DNA of 64,000 nt from contig CAZOOZ010000012.1 of the NCBI GenBank assembly GCA_964581565.1, positions 3,634 to 67,633 on the forward strand, given 5' to 3'. The notes under the pieces were generated by a model. It made no database searches. It had not been told where the DNA came from and was given only the letters and a program-made list of their open reading frames with translations. The DNA comes from UBA1433 sp964581565. Its GTDB lineage: Bacteria > Bacillota > Clostridia > Eubacteriales > UBA1433. How positions within the stretch are numbered: position 1 is the stretch's first letter; every line of letters starts with the position of its first letter. This document shows positions 51,461 through 61,475 of the stretch, piece by piece. Made by a program: the position numbers and the translations under genes.

Positions 51461-52601
51461 GAAAATCATAAAAATATTTTTAATCATACTTTTAGCTTTT
51501 AGCTGTTTACCTCTATATGGATGCTGGGATTATGTGGGACTCAATGAAATAGGTATTGTGATCGGACTTGCAATTGATAAAGACACAGATACGAATATGT
51601 ATAAGTTGACTTATGAAATTGTTGACTTGCAAAAGAGTACCAAAGACCAGGGAACACAAACGATCCTTACGGAATCCGAAGGCAGCACTTTATTTGAGGC
51701 TGTGAGAAATGCAAAAAGCAGGTCTGCGACAAAAATGTTTTTCGGCAGCATGGAAATTTTTATTATCAGTGAGCAAATCGCAAAAGAAGAGGGTATTGAG
51801 AAATGTATGGATTTATTTTTAAGGGACGCCGAACCAAGAGAAACAATTAATGTTCTAATATCACAAGAACAAACCGCAAAAGATTTGCTTGAGGTAAAAG
51901 GCATCACGAATTCTATCACGTCAACAGAGATAAAAACAATCATAAAAAAGGATCATCAGGCAACAAGCAAAACCGGGGATGTAGAAATATTTGAAGTCTA
52001 TGAAATTTTAAAACATGAAGGATGGCAGCTGACACTTCCGGCTTTTCACGTAGTCTCTAATGATGACAAGCAAACAGTGGAGTCAAACGGGGTGGCGCTT
52101 TTTGATGGCGATAAACTGATAGGATATTTATCGCCTGATGAAACTTTTTATTTCCTGTTTGTTATGGACGAGGTTTTAGGAGGAGTTATTGTAATCAATG
52201 ATGACAAGCAAGACCTGATATCTCTTGAAATCAATACCTGTAAAACGAAATCTTCTTATGAGTATGATGAAGAAAAAGATCAGTTTATAGTAACGATAGA
52301 AGTTCAGATGGATGCGTTTTTAGGTGAATATAATCTATGCTGTGATGAGCTGAATGATTATATGATAGAAGAAATACAAAAAAAGGCAGACGAAGAATTA
52401 AGTAAACGGATAAAAACTATTATAAAAAAAGTTCAAACAGAATATGTGTCTGATATTTTCGGATTTGGTAATTTGATCTATCGCAAAGATCCAAAGTTAT
52501 GGGATAAGGTAAGCAAGGATTGGAACAGATATTTTACGGAGATAGCTGTAGAGATAAAGCCTCAGATACACATCACGAATACCGGAGCTATGAAGAATTA
52601 A
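51450..52601 (+). CDS. gerC: Spore germination receptor lipoprotein GerC-type
   Basis: A 383-residue Ger(x)C lipoprotein. The lipobox LYGC puts the lipid on Cys25, followed by the family start WDYVGLNEIGIVIGLAIDKD. It is the C subunit of the receptor. It overlaps gerA by 11 bases. Confidence 0.9.
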   Translation: MMNKKIIKIFLIILLAFSCLPLYGCWDYVGLNEIGIVIGLAIDKDTDTNMYKLTYEIVDLQKSTKDQGTQTILTESEGSTLFEAVRNAKSRSATKMFFGSMEIFIISEQIAKEEGIEKCMDLFLRDAEPRETINVLISQEQTAKDLLEVKGITNSITSTEIKTIIKKDHQATSKTGDVEIFEVYEILKHEGWQLTLPAFHVVSNDDKQTVESNGVALFDGDKLIGYLSPDETFYFLFVMDEVLGGVIVINDDKQDLISLEINTCKTKSSYEYDEEKDQFIVTIEVQMDAFLGEYNLCCDELNDYMIEEIQKKADEELSKRIKTIIKKVQTEYVSDIFGFGNLIYRKDPKLWDKVSKDWNRYFTEIAVEIKPQIHITNTGAMKN

Positions 52602-52615
52602 AAGAAGGAGAATCT

Positions 52616-52822
52616 ATGCAAACGGCTGTTATTTTATTAATGTTTGCGCTTGTTATTGTTTTTGGGTTTATCCCAACGATTAAAAGAAAACAGAGCGGGG
52701 AGATATGGGCGTATTCGCTCTTGTTATTTATTTGTGCGGCTGTTTTGCTTGTAAAACTTTATTTAAAGCCTGATTTAAACACGATCTCACATTTTTTGAT
52801 CAACCATATCAAAATCAAATGA
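52616..52822 (+). CDS. Small two-helix membrane protein in the ger operon
   Basis: A 68-residue protein from the ATG at 52616, behind AAGAAGGAG. Two hydrophobic helices (about 2-20 and 30-50) are joined by KRKQSGE. It resembles no gene I can name. It sits between gerC and gerB, as do small D-type subunits in some receptors, so it may be a fourth receptor part. Confidence 0.72.
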   Translation: MQTAVILLMFALVIVFGFIPTIKRKQSGEIWAYSLLLFICAAVLLVKLYLKPDLNTISHFLINHIKIK

Positions 52823-52856
52823 ATATGAAAATAATAATATATCAAGGAACAAACAA

Positions 52857-53990
52857 ATGAAAAAACAAATGATCTCTATGCGGCAAATAATTTTTTTGAT
52901 GATCCTCTTTATCTTTGGAGACAGTGCCATTATAGGGCTGGATACCAATGTCGGGCAAGACGCCTGGATTTCATTACTAATGTCAACGGTCTTTGTGATG
53001 CCCCTGATATTCCTGTACGGAAGAATCATGAAGCTCTATCCCGAGAAAAATATTTTTGATATTATGCAGGAAGTGTTTAAACCATTTATTGGTAAAATAC
53101 TCATTATTTTATTTGTGTGGTATGCGCTGCATATGAGCACAATTGTCTTGAGTATTTTCTGTAATTTCATCAAAATGACCTCGCTTACCGCAACACCAAA
53201 AGTCGTTATCATAGCGGCTATGGTGCTCATTGTTCTTTATGTTGTTTTGAGTTCTATGCACAATATGGGCAGAGGAGTTGTCTCGGTGCTTCTTATCATA
53301 TGCATTACTTTAGCCATTACTTTAGTTTTATCTTTTGGAAGAGTCCAAAATTTTGAGAATTTATTTCCTATAGCTAATCATAGCTTTAAAGAGCTTTCGG
53401 CAGGAGCGTGGAAAATTTTAACGTTTCCGCTTGCCGAAACAGTATTGTTTTTGGGAGTGGCCGATGATATACGGCAGAGAAAAAATGACAGGCCCTATAA
53501 AGTATATTTGTATGGCATATTATTTGGTTCGTTGATACTTTTGGCCGTTGTGCTCAGAAATATAATATTATTAGGACCTGATTTAATGGAAAATTCATAT
53601 TTCCCAACATTTAAGGCGGCGAGATTGGTCGGCATCAAAAACTTTTTGGAACGAATAGAAGGATTGATAACGTATGCCTTTGTTATTGCCGGAATTGCAA
53701 AATTGTCGATTTGTCTTTTTACGGCGGCGAAAGGCATGACAAAATTGTTCGGGCTTACAAATTACAAAGTTTTAGCAGTGCCACTCGGCCTTTTAATATT
53801 TGCGATGTGCCCGGTCTCTACCGCAAGCATTATAGAAGTGTTTGAACTTTTAAAACCTTATCAAATTTATGCCATTCCGTTCCAGATAATTATTCCTTTA
53901 ATCGTATGGATAGGTGCTGAAATAACTGTGCGGAAAAAGAAGAAAAAAGAAGGCGTGCCAACAACAAATAATCAGATTGCTTTGGAATAA
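52857..53990 (+). CDS. gerB: Spore germination permease GerB-type
   Basis: A 377-residue protein with ten membrane helices of the GerB/APC-like type (DSAIIGLDTNVGQDAW in the first loop). It is thought to bind the germinant. AAGGAAC precedes the ATG. The C-terminus is basic (VRKKKKKEG). It ends the ger operon. Confidence 0.88.
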   Translation: MKKQMISMRQIIFLMILFIFGDSAIIGLDTNVGQDAWISLLMSTVFVMPLIFLYGRIMKLYPEKNIFDIMQEVFKPFIGKILIILFVWYALHMSTIVLSIFCNFIKMTSLTATPKVVIIAAMVLIVLYVVLSSMHNMGRGVVSVLLIICITLAITLVLSFGRVQNFENLFPIANHSFKELSAGAWKILTFPLAETVLFLGVADDIRQRKNDRPYKVYLYGILFGSLILLAVVLRNIILLGPDLMENSYFPTFKAARLVGIKNFLERIEGLITYAFVIAGIAKLSICLFTAAKGMTKLFGLTNYKVLAVPLGLLIFAMCPVSTASIIEVFELLKPYQIYAIPFQIIIPLIVWIGAEITVRKKKKKEGVPTTNNQIALE

Positions 53991-54080
53991 TGAATATTTG
54001 ATACTATATATAAAGCATGATTTCATCTGATGCAGCATAAAATGATACAACAAAAAATAAAATAATCGGGTGAAATAAGT

Positions 54081-54809
54081 ATGAGTATAAAAAAAATAAG
54101 TATACTGATTCTCATCTTTGTTTTGATCGTCGCTTGTGCCGTGTGCTATATCAAGTTCACAAGCATTTATGCGGGAAATGAAGTGCTTCCGCTTCGGGGA
54201 GTAAAAATTGTCATCGATCCGGGGCATGGCGGTTTGGACCCCGGGAAAGTGGGTATCAACGGGGAAAACGAGTCTGTTTTAAATTTAAAAATAGCTTTGA
54301 AGTTGAAGCAAACACTGGAGATTATGGGAGCGGAAGTTGTTATGACGCGGCAAAGCGATACAGGGCTCTTGGAGGAGGGGGAATCATGGGATAAAGATAC
54401 CGATATGCGTCTTCGCCATGAAATCATTCAAAACAGCGGTGCGGATATTATGGTGAGCGTTCATCTCGATTCGCATATGCCAAATAGAAGTGTGTCGGGC
54501 ACCGGTGTGCTTTATTACGGAGAAAGCGAATATTCCGAGCAGCTTGCCCAATCCATTTCCGACAGACTCGCGGTACTTGATGTAGACGGAAAAATGAGAG
54601 AAATCAAAGAACGGGATAATTTGCTCATCCTTAAAAACAATCCGATGCCGTGTGTGATTGTGGAATGCGGCTTCATCTCAAATGTAGAGGAAGAAAAGCT
54701 TCTTCAAAAAGACAGCCATCATGCAAAACTTGCGTTGGCTATTGCGAGAGGAATCGCTGATTTTATTTATGAAAATGGTTATTTCAAAAATAGTTTGTCT
54801 GTATTATAA
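54081..54809 (+). CDS. cwlD: Germination-specific N-acetylmuramoyl-L-alanine amidase
   Basis: A 242-residue Amidase_3 protein with an N-terminal membrane anchor (about 6-26). The zinc ligands are in VIDPGHGGLDPG, Glu in NGENESVLNLK and His in SVHLDSHMP, and the catalytic Glu lies in VIVECGFISN. CwlD helps make muramic-delta-lactam in the spore cortex. It follows the germination operon. Confidence 0.9.
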   Translation: MSIKKISILILIFVLIVACAVCYIKFTSIYAGNEVLPLRGVKIVIDPGHGGLDPGKVGINGENESVLNLKIALKLKQTLEIMGAEVVMTRQSDTGLLEEGESWDKDTDMRLRHEIIQNSGADIMVSVHLDSHMPNRSVSGTGVLYYGESEYSEQLAQSISDRLAVLDVDGKMREIKERDNLLILKNNPMPCVIVECGFISNVEEEKLLQKDSHHAKLALAIARGIADFIYENGYFKNSLSVL

Positions 54810-54853
54810 TATACAAAGTAATTCATTAAGTGATGCATTAAGGAGAGCAGACT

Positions 54854-55642
54854 ATGATAAAACCAATCGGCGTTATCGATTCAGGTGTGGGCGGGCTCAC
54901 GGCAGTGAAGCAAATTCAAAAAATACTTCCCAACGAAAATGTCATTTATTTCGGGGATTCGCTGCGAATGCCCTATGGGAATCGTACATATGAAGAAGTT
55001 GTGGAGTATGCCAATAAAATAATAGAGTTTTTAGAAGAAAAAGATGTGAAGGCCATCGCGCTCGCATGTAATACGATTTCTTCTCAAATAGAAAGTCTTA
55101 AAGCAAATGTGCCACTTTTCAGCATTGTGGAATACGGATGTATGCAAGCGGCAGAACTGCACGAAAGCGAAGTGGGGCTCATTGCAACAGTGGCAACAGT
55201 GAAAAGCGGGGTTTATGATTATACAATCAAAAGAATGGCTCCAAATGTAAAATTGATTTCAAACGACAGCAGCCGCTTGCCGAAAGTGATAAACAGCCAA
55301 ATGGAAAATGTTTTGCTTTTGTATGAATTAATTAAAGAATGCATTGATCCTATTGCAAGTCAGAATGTTAGAACACTTATTCTCGGCTGCAGCCATTTTC
55401 CGATTATTGAAAACGAAATTAAAACGATGTATCCTTCTATCAAATTAATAGATCCGGCGGAGAGACAAATCAAAGAATTAAAAAAATATCTTATTCGAAA
55501 TGATTTGGACAACAAAAAAGAAAACGGAAAATACACACATTTATATACAACAGCCGATATGTTTGAATATGTGGCGAGCATCAAAAGACTCAATTTGAAA
55601 TTTACAAAACTGGAAGAGATCAAGCTGTTGGAAAATGATTAG
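54854..55642 (+). CDS. murI: Glutamate racemase
   Basis: A 262-residue protein with IDSGVGGLTAV, YFGDSLRMPYGNRTYEE, the first catalytic Cys in LACNTISS and the second in LGCSHFPI. It makes D-Glu for peptidoglycan. It has AAGGAGAG and follows cwlD by 44 bases. Confidence 0.92.
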   Translation: MIKPIGVIDSGVGGLTAVKQIQKILPNENVIYFGDSLRMPYGNRTYEEVVEYANKIIEFLEEKDVKAIALACNTISSQIESLKANVPLFSIVEYGCMQAAELHESEVGLIATVATVKSGVYDYTIKRMAPNVKLISNDSSRLPKVINSQMENVLLLYELIKECIDPIASQNVRTLILGCSHFPIIENEIKTMYPSIKLIDPAERQIKELKKYLIRNDLDNKKENGKYTHLYTTADMFEYVASIKRLNLKFTKLEEIKLLEND

Positions 55643-55658
55643 AAAAGGGAGATAAAAA

Positions 55659-56039
55659 ATGAAAAAAATAATTTCTACAACGCACGCACCAAAAGCGGTT
55701 GGGCCGTATTCCCAGGCGGTTGAAGCACAAAATATGCTTTTTATATCAGGGCAGCTGGGCATCGATCCGGCGACATCCAAGCTTGTTGAAGGCTCTGTTG
55801 TCGAGCAGGCACATCAGGCGCTGAATAATATTAAAGCGATCCTTTCTGAAGCAGGATATAAGATGGAAGATGTTGTAAAAACGACTGTATATCTTGCTGA
55901 TATTTCAGATTTTGTGGCTGTCAATAAAGTATATATGCAGTATTTTGTGCAAAATTATCCTGCGAGAGCTGCTTTTCAGGTCGGTGCTCTTCCTCTGGGT
56001 GGGCTTGTCGAAATTGAAGCAATCGCAATCAAAGACTAA
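55659..56039 (+). CDS. ridA: RidA-family enamine/imine deaminase
   Basis: A 126-residue protein with GPYSQAVEAQNMLFISGQLG and the arginine in YPARAAFQVGALPLGG, the ketimine-binding site of RidA. It clears reactive enamines from PLP enzymes. It lies 16 bases after murI with AAAGGGAG. Confidence 0.92.
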   Translation: MKKIISTTHAPKAVGPYSQAVEAQNMLFISGQLGIDPATSKLVEGSVVEQAHQALNNIKAILSEAGYKMEDVVKTTVYLADISDFVAVNKVYMQYFVQNYPARAAFQVGALPLGGLVEIEAIAIKD

Positions 56040-56040
56040 A

Positions 56041-56068
56041 AAAACGGATCGACGGTCCGTTTTTTTTA
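56041..56068. terminator. Bidirectional terminator between ridA and prmC
   Basis: AAAACGGA and TCCGTTTT around CGACGG, T-runs on both strands. It overlaps the last three bases of prmC. Confidence 0.8.
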
Positions 56069-56920
56069 TACATTACTGCAGATAACTCTGTTGCGGCCGC
56101 TAAAATCTTGTTTGCAATATAGATTGACAAAGCCGTTCTCATAATAAATCCGTTTTACACTTTCTGCCTGACTGCAGCCGATCTCAACGATGAGGCTGCC
56201 CGTTGCTTTTAGAAAATTTTTCGATTCTTGTGCAATGCGCCTGTAAAAATCAAGGCCGTCATTGCCGCCGTAAAGCGCCGCGATCGGCTCATAGGCAGCC
56301 ACGTCGATGCTTAAATGTTGCAGTTCTTCTTTAGAAATATAAGGCGGATTTGAACAAATGATATCAAAGCGGCGGGAAGGATGAATTGCAGAAAACATAT
56401 CCGACTGCAGAAGTGTTATTTGATTTTGAAGTTCATAATGCTCAATATTTTTAGCGGCGACTTGCAAAGCTTTTTCGTATTTATCAACACCGGTAATAAA
56501 AATGTTTTTATTACGGCTTGCCAATGCTACTTCGATGCAGCCGCTTCCTGCGCCTATATTTAATATTTCTATTTTGCCTTCTTTTTTTGCTGAACAGTCC
56601 AGTACGCACTCGACGAGAATTTCCGTATCGTCTCTTGGAATCAACACATTTTCATCGACCATGAATGTTAGATCCATAAATTCTTTTTTGCCTGTGATAT
56701 AGGCCATAGGGCATCCGTGGACTCTTTTTTTTACGGCAGAAAAATAAGCTGTTTTCTGTCTGATGTCTAATTCATTCCGATCAGATGCAATCAGCGCCTC
56801 TCGGCTCTTGTCTGCAATATATGCCAAGATAAGCTGTGCTTCAAGAAGAGGAAGGGCAATATCACTGTCGGATTTTTTTAACATCTCGACTCCTTTTTGC
56901 AGGGCTTCACTGATCTTCAT
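56066..56920 (-). CDS. prmC: Peptide chain release factor N5-glutamine methyltransferase
   Basis: About 284 residues from ATG 56920 (a longer frame from 57034 lies inside the next gene). It has the SAM loop NIGAGSGCIEVALA and the catalytic NPPYIS. It methylates the GGQ glutamine of release factors. It overlaps the upstream THUMP gene by 14 bases; prfA is not here. Confidence 0.9.
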   Translation of the reverse strand: MKISEALQKGVEMLKKSDSDIALPLLEAQLILAYIADKSREALIASDRNELDIRQKTAYFSAVKKRVHGCPMAYITGKKEFMDLTFMVDENVLIPRDDTEILVECVLDCSAKKEGKIEILNIGAGSGCIEVALASRNKNIFITGVDKYEKALQVAAKNIEHYELQNQITLLQSDMFSAIHPSRRFDIICSNPPYISKEELQHLSIDVAAYEPIAALYGGNDGLDFYRRIAQESKNFLKATGSLIVEIGCSQAESVKRIYYENGFVNLYCKQDFSGRNRVICSNV

Positions 56921-58046
56921 TTTGATCCGTCCGTTTTTTTGGATAATAGGAGTACAGATAAGTTTTGATACCGCCGTTATAGAGTTTACGGTTTTTATCA
57001 CTTCTGCGTTCAAAAGTTTTTTCGAAATTTTCATTGCCGCAGAGTATAAAAGCAGACCATTCGTTTAAATTTTTATAAACCTGTCCCAAGTTTTTGTATG
57101 TTTCAAGAACTGAGTGACCGCCTGTACGCATTCCGTAAGGCGCGTTGGAAATAAGCACACCACATTTTTTTTTGGAAGAAAAGTCCTTTAAATCCAGTTT
57201 TTGAAAGGCAATGTCATCCGATACGCCGGCTTTGGCCGCATTCTCTTTTGCCTGTCTGATAGAAAAATAATCGATATCGCTTCCCAGGATCCGTAAGGGA
57301 ATATCTGAAACATTTTTCTTGGCATCTGCTCTGCAATCCGTGTAAGATTGCTTATAGAGCTTGCTCCATTGTTCACTGACAAAGGTTCTGTTTATGGATG
57401 GAGCCATGTTTTTCATAATCATGGCGGCTTCAATCAAGATAGTGCCCGAGCCGCACATCACATCGGCAAGCGTTTTCTCCGGCCTGTAATCAGATAAAAG
57501 CACCATAGCGGCGGCGAGGGTTTCTTTTAGGGGTGCTTCGTTGCCCCTGGCTCTGTAACCGCGTTTGTGAAGCCCGTCTCCGGAAGTGTTTATAAAGATT
57601 TCAGCTTTATCATTTTTGATGGAAACAAAAAGGGGATAGAGTTTTCCATTTTCCGTAAGATGCGAAACATTGTGCATTTTTTTCAAGCGTTGCACAACCG
57701 CTTTTTTTATGATTGCCTGACAATCCGATTTACTCATTAGCTTTGATGATGAACAGTTCACTTTATAGATGTCAAATTTTCCGTCTGACGGGATATATCT
57801 TTCGAATTCGAGCGATGCGGTATTATCAAAGAGCATATCAAAAGAAGCAGCTTCAAATTCACCGATTTTGATAAAGACTCTTCCGGCAGTGCGAAGATAG
57901 AGGTTGGATTTCGCTATGCCGTATTCATCTGTTTCATAGTAGATTTTTCCATCTGTCGTCTTATTGATTTCATAGCCGAGACGGATGATTTCTTTTTTTA
58001 AAACACTTTCCAGACCAAAGGTGCAGTTTGCACATACTGTATACAT
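56907..58046 (-). CDS. THUMP-domain RNA methyltransferase (RlmL/YpsC type)
   Basis: A 379-residue protein. It begins with CANCTFGLESVLKKEI, then a THUMP domain (about 60-160) and a methyltransferase with DVMCGSGTILIEAAMI and SNAPYG. It likely methylates 23S rRNA guanine. The usual NPPYG is SNAPYG here. It is the first of the prmC transcript. Confidence 0.87.
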   Translation of the reverse strand: MYTVCANCTFGLESVLKKEIIRLGYEINKTTDGKIYYETDEYGIAKSNLYLRTAGRVFIKIGEFEAASFDMLFDNTASLEFERYIPSDGKFDIYKVNCSSSKLMSKSDCQAIIKKAVVQRLKKMHNVSHLTENGKLYPLFVSIKNDKAEIFINTSGDGLHKRGYRARGNEAPLKETLAAAMVLLSDYRPEKTLADVMCGSGTILIEAAMIMKNMAPSINRTFVSEQWSKLYKQSYTDCRADAKKNVSDIPLRILGSDIDYFSIRQAKENAAKAGVSDDIAFQKLDLKDFSSKKKCGVLISNAPYGMRTGGHSVLETYKNLGQVYKNLNEWSAFILCGNENFEKTFERRSDKNRKLYNGGIKTYLYSYYPKKRTDQNEDQ

Positions 58047-58063
58047 TGCGTCATACTCTTTTC

Positions 58064-59278
58064 TTACTTATTTTCTATCAGATATTTGATTGCTGCCTGA
58101 AGTTGTGCATCTTGATTTGTAGGGATTTTACCGTATTCATATATGACATTTTCCGGCAATTCTATAACAACGTCAGGTTCTACGCCTACTTCGTGGATAA
58201 CGGTGCCTATAGGAGAGAAATATTGTTCGGTCGTGATTTTATACCCGCTTCCGTCAAGCATGCCTTTAAATGTTTGTATGATGCCTTTGCCGTAAGACTT
58301 TGTGCCGATAAGGGTTGCGGCATCATTATCTTTAAGGGATATTGCAAGTATTTCGGATGCTGATGCGGAGTATTCATTGATAAGAACCACAATCGGTATA
58401 TCGAGTGATTTTGCTGCTGTGGAAGTGTATTCTGTTTTTTTGCTGATTTTATTTTCAGTGTATATGATTGTGCAGCTTCCAAGCAGTCGATCGGCAATTT
58501 TGATCGTTTCATCCACATCACCGCCGGGATTGTTACGCAGATCTATGATCAGCGAGGTGATACCGTCTTTTAGCTGGTCGTCGAGTGTGGAAACAAACTG
58601 GTCGGACACGCTTGAAGAAAATTCGGATATGTTGATATAGCCTATATTGTTGTCAAGTATGCTGCCTGTAACGCTCTCTATACTGAGTTGTGCCCGTACC
58701 AGAGACAGATCTATATTTTCTTTGCCTCGAAGAATGGTTATATTCACAGTTGTGCCGGCTTCGCCGCGCATATTCGAAGCGGCTTCATCAACGGAAAGCT
58801 TGGTAGCGTCCATATCTTCTATAGCGATGATTTTATCACCGACTTGCATGCCCGCTTTTTCTGCCGGAGAATTCTTAAAGACGCTGATTACGGTTACAAG
58901 CTCGTCACTGCCCATCACAATACGTACGCCGATCCCCGCATAATTACCGGTAACATCTTCCGTGTAACTCGCAAAACTTTCTTTATCCATATAAACGGTG
59001 TATTCATCGCCGGCGCCTTCAAATAAACCTTTGTAGACACTTTCCCATAAGGTGTCTTTATCTAGGGCTTCAAGATATTTATCATCAAGTTCATCATATA
59101 AATAAAGTAATTTATTGATTTTTTTGGCTGTATAGGAACTGTCAACCGCAATGACGCTTTTGCCGCCGATGCTCATGCCAAAGGTCGTAAGTAATGTGTA
59201 AGTAATAAAATTGGTCAATAAAACCAATACGATTATAAACACTATAAGTGGTGCTCGACTTTTTTTCTTTTCGTTCAT
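58064..59278 (-). CDS. S41-family C-terminal processing protease
   Basis: A 404-residue protein with a membrane anchor (about 9-31), a PDZ domain (about 100-185) and an S41 domain. The catalytic pair is Ser in NEYSASASEI and Lys in TKSYGKGIIQ. It resembles CtpA/CtpB. CtpB acts in sporulation signalling, which suits a spore former, but the substrate is open. Confidence 0.88.
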   Translation of the reverse strand: MNEKKKSRAPLIVFIIVLVLLTNFITYTLLTTFGMSIGGKSVIAVDSSYTAKKINKLLYLYDELDDKYLEALDKDTLWESVYKGLFEGAGDEYTVYMDKESFASYTEDVTGNYAGIGVRIVMGSDELVTVISVFKNSPAEKAGMQVGDKIIAIEDMDATKLSVDEAASNMRGEAGTTVNITILRGKENIDLSLVRAQLSIESVTGSILDNNIGYINISEFSSSVSDQFVSTLDDQLKDGITSLIIDLRNNPGGDVDETIKIADRLLGSCTIIYTENKISKKTEYTSTAAKSLDIPIVVLINEYSASASEILAISLKDNDAATLIGTKSYGKGIIQTFKGMLDGSGYKITTEQYFSPIGTVIHEVGVEPDVVIELPENVIYEYGKIPTNQDAQLQAAIKYLIENK

Positions 59279-59400
59279 TTTTTAGCTCCTTAACGGAATA
59301 GTATAACTTAATATTCACATAAAATAAGTATATTACTATGAAGTATTTATAATACTACTTTATCATAAAGAAGTATAGATTTTTTTAGAATGGTACATTC

Positions 59401-59429
59401 TTGACAAACAAAAATTTTTCATATATACT
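59401..59429 (+). promoter_or_regulatory. Promoter of tyrS
   Basis: TTGACA (59401-59406), 17 bases, TATACT (59424-59429), a near-consensus sigma-A promoter. Confidence 0.75.
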
Positions 59430-59439
59430 GCCATAAAAG

Positions 59440-59637
59440 ATTTATATTATGCCATGAATAAGCCTAGTAGATACTCGGTTGATTGCAAGAGAGATATCGG
59501 TTGTTGGAAGATATTAATTGCCAAGTATTGAATTACATCTTATGAGCATATTTCATACAAGCGGACTAATGTTTGGTCAAATTGGGTGGTACCGCGGAAT
59601 AATCCGTCCCTTTGTTATAAGGGACTTTTTTATTATA
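59440..59637 (+). promoter_or_regulatory. T-box riboswitch upstream of tyrS
   Basis: The antiterminator motif TGGTACCGCGG lies at 59587-59597, so uncharged tRNA with 3' ACCA can pair with TGGT. A terminator, GTCCCTT/AAGGGAC followed by T, follows at about 59605-59637. A TAC at 59472-59474 in the first stem is the likely tyrosine specifier, and AGAGA-like bulge sequence is near 59489. It turns on tyrS when tRNA-Tyr is uncharged. Confidence 0.9.
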
Positions 59638-59660
59638 ATCTATCGAAAGGATAAGTCAAT

Positions 59661-60893
59661 ATGCACGATAATGTTTTTGATGTTTTGCAGGAGAGAGGAT
59701 TTATAGGGCAGCTAACGCATGAAGAAGAAATCAAAGAGCTGCTTAAAGAACAAAAAATAACGTTTTATATAGGTTTTGATCCTACGGCAGACAGCCTTCA
59801 TGTAGGGCATTTTATTCAAATTATGGTCATGGCCTATATGCAGCGTTACGGACACAGGCCGATTGCCCTGATCGGGGGAGGAACGACCATGGTGGGGGAT
59901 CCTTCAGGCAGAACAGATATGCGCAAAATGCTTACTATAGAGCAAATCAACGCAAACGGGGAGAAGTTTAAGGAAGTATTTAAAAAATTCCTGGATTTTT
60001 CCAACGATAAAGCACTGATGATAAATAATGCAGACTGGTTGATGAATTTAAATTATATAGAATTTTTAAGAGATATAGGTGCATGCTTTTCGGTCAACCG
60101 AATGCTTACGGCGGAATGCTATAAAAACAGAATGGAAAGCGGGCTCACATTTTTAGAATTTAACTATATGATCATGCAGTCGTATGACTTTTTAATGCTT
60201 TATAAAGACCATAATTGCCTTATGCAGTTTGGCGGCAATGACCAGTGGAGCAATATCCTCGGAGGCGTTGACCTCATTCGAAGAAAATGCGGGGGTGCGG
60301 CCTATGGCATGACATTCAATCTTCTTGTAAACAGTGAAGGCAAAAAAATGGGGAAAACGGAAAAAGGCGCACTGTGGCTCGATAAAGAAAAAACATCTCC
60401 GTATGAATTCTATCAATATTGGCGAAATGTAGGGGATGCCGACGTCGAAAAATGCTTGAAATTGCTTACATTTCTGCCTATGGATGAAGTACGCAGATTG
60501 AGTGCGCTGTCAGGAAGCGAAATAAACGAAGCAAAAAAAGTATTGGCTTATGAAATCACGGCATTGGTGCATGGACAGCAGGAAGCTTCCATGGCGCAAA
60601 AAGCTGCGGAAGCACTCTTTGAGCAAGGAAGTGACGATTCCAATATGCCCACAACGTCGGTAGGCGCAGCGGAAATTGAAAAGGGAATGGATATAATCAG
60701 CCTGCTTCTTCTTACAGGTCTTGCATCAAGCAAGAGTGATGCAAGGCGCCTTATAGATCAAGGCGGTATCAGCGTAGACGGACAAAAAATAGAAAACGGA
60801 AATGTGCTTTTCTCGCTGGATAATTTTGAAGAAGGCAAGATGATCATCAAAAAAGGTAAAAAAGTGTATCATAAAGTAGTTTTAAAAATTTAA
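59661..60893 (+). CDS. tyrS: Tyrosyl-tRNA synthetase
   Basis: A 410-residue class I synthetase. It has the HIGH-type motif SLHVGHF, the KMSKS-type KKMGKT and a C-terminal S4 RNA-binding domain (ASSKSDARRLIDQGGISVDG). It follows the T-box leader with GAAAGGA. Confidence 0.95.
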   Translation: MHDNVFDVLQERGFIGQLTHEEEIKELLKEQKITFYIGFDPTADSLHVGHFIQIMVMAYMQRYGHRPIALIGGGTTMVGDPSGRTDMRKMLTIEQINANGEKFKEVFKKFLDFSNDKALMINNADWLMNLNYIEFLRDIGACFSVNRMLTAECYKNRMESGLTFLEFNYMIMQSYDFLMLYKDHNCLMQFGGNDQWSNILGGVDLIRRKCGGAAYGMTFNLLVNSEGKKMGKTEKGALWLDKEKTSPYEFYQYWRNVGDADVEKCLKLLTFLPMDEVRRLSALSGSEINEAKKVLAYEITALVHGQQEASMAQKAAEALFEQGSDDSNMPTTSVGAAEIEKGMDIISLLLLTGLASSKSDARRLIDQGGISVDGQKIENGNVLFSLDNFEEGKMIIKKGKKVYHKVVLKI

Positions 60894-60914
60894 TTTTATA
60901 TTCATTTAAAATCT

Positions 60915-60941
60915 AAAAGCCTGCTGAAGAGCAGGCTTTTT
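60915..60941. terminator. Terminator between tyrS and the LRR gene
   Basis: AAAAGCCTGC and GCAGGCTTTT around TGAAGA, T-rich on both sides; serves the convergent genes. Confidence 0.85.
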
Positions 60942-60946
60942 CTTAT

Positions 60947-61475
60947 TTACGTCTTCGTATATTTTATAGTTGTATAGGGTCCGTATACTCTTTTACCGCT
61001 TACCCATCTGTATGCGCGCACTTTATAATAATAAGTTTTCCCCTTTGTACGCCCGGTATTGATCCAGCTTCTGGAAGTCGTCGTCTTAACGAGTTTATAT
61101 GTGCCCGACCTTGAAGTGGCCCTGTATATCCTGTATCCGCTTGCGCCCGAAACGCTGCCGTAACTTATTTTTATTTTACTGGAAGAGTATCTGCTTACAC
61201 TAAAGTTTGAAGGTTTTGACAATGAAGGCTTTGCACTTTTAATGGAAGAATATTTTCCATATACCCTGCTGCCGCTTACATATTTGTATGCCCTTACTTT
61301 ATAATAATACCTCTTTCCCGTTCTGAGAGAAGAATTGGTATAACTCGTCGAAGTCGTCGTTTTAATCAACTTATACGTACCCGATTTAGAAGTAGCTCTA
61401 TAAACTCTGTATCCGCTTGCTCCGCTCACTTTACCCCAGCTTATTTTTATGCTTTTATAAGAGCTGGATTTTACG
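60947..61475 (-). repeat. C-terminal double module, copy in LRR gene
   Basis: About 529 bp nearly identical to 12726-13253 in the subtilase gene. It spans the last two Fn3-like modules and the stop codon. Confidence 0.85.
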
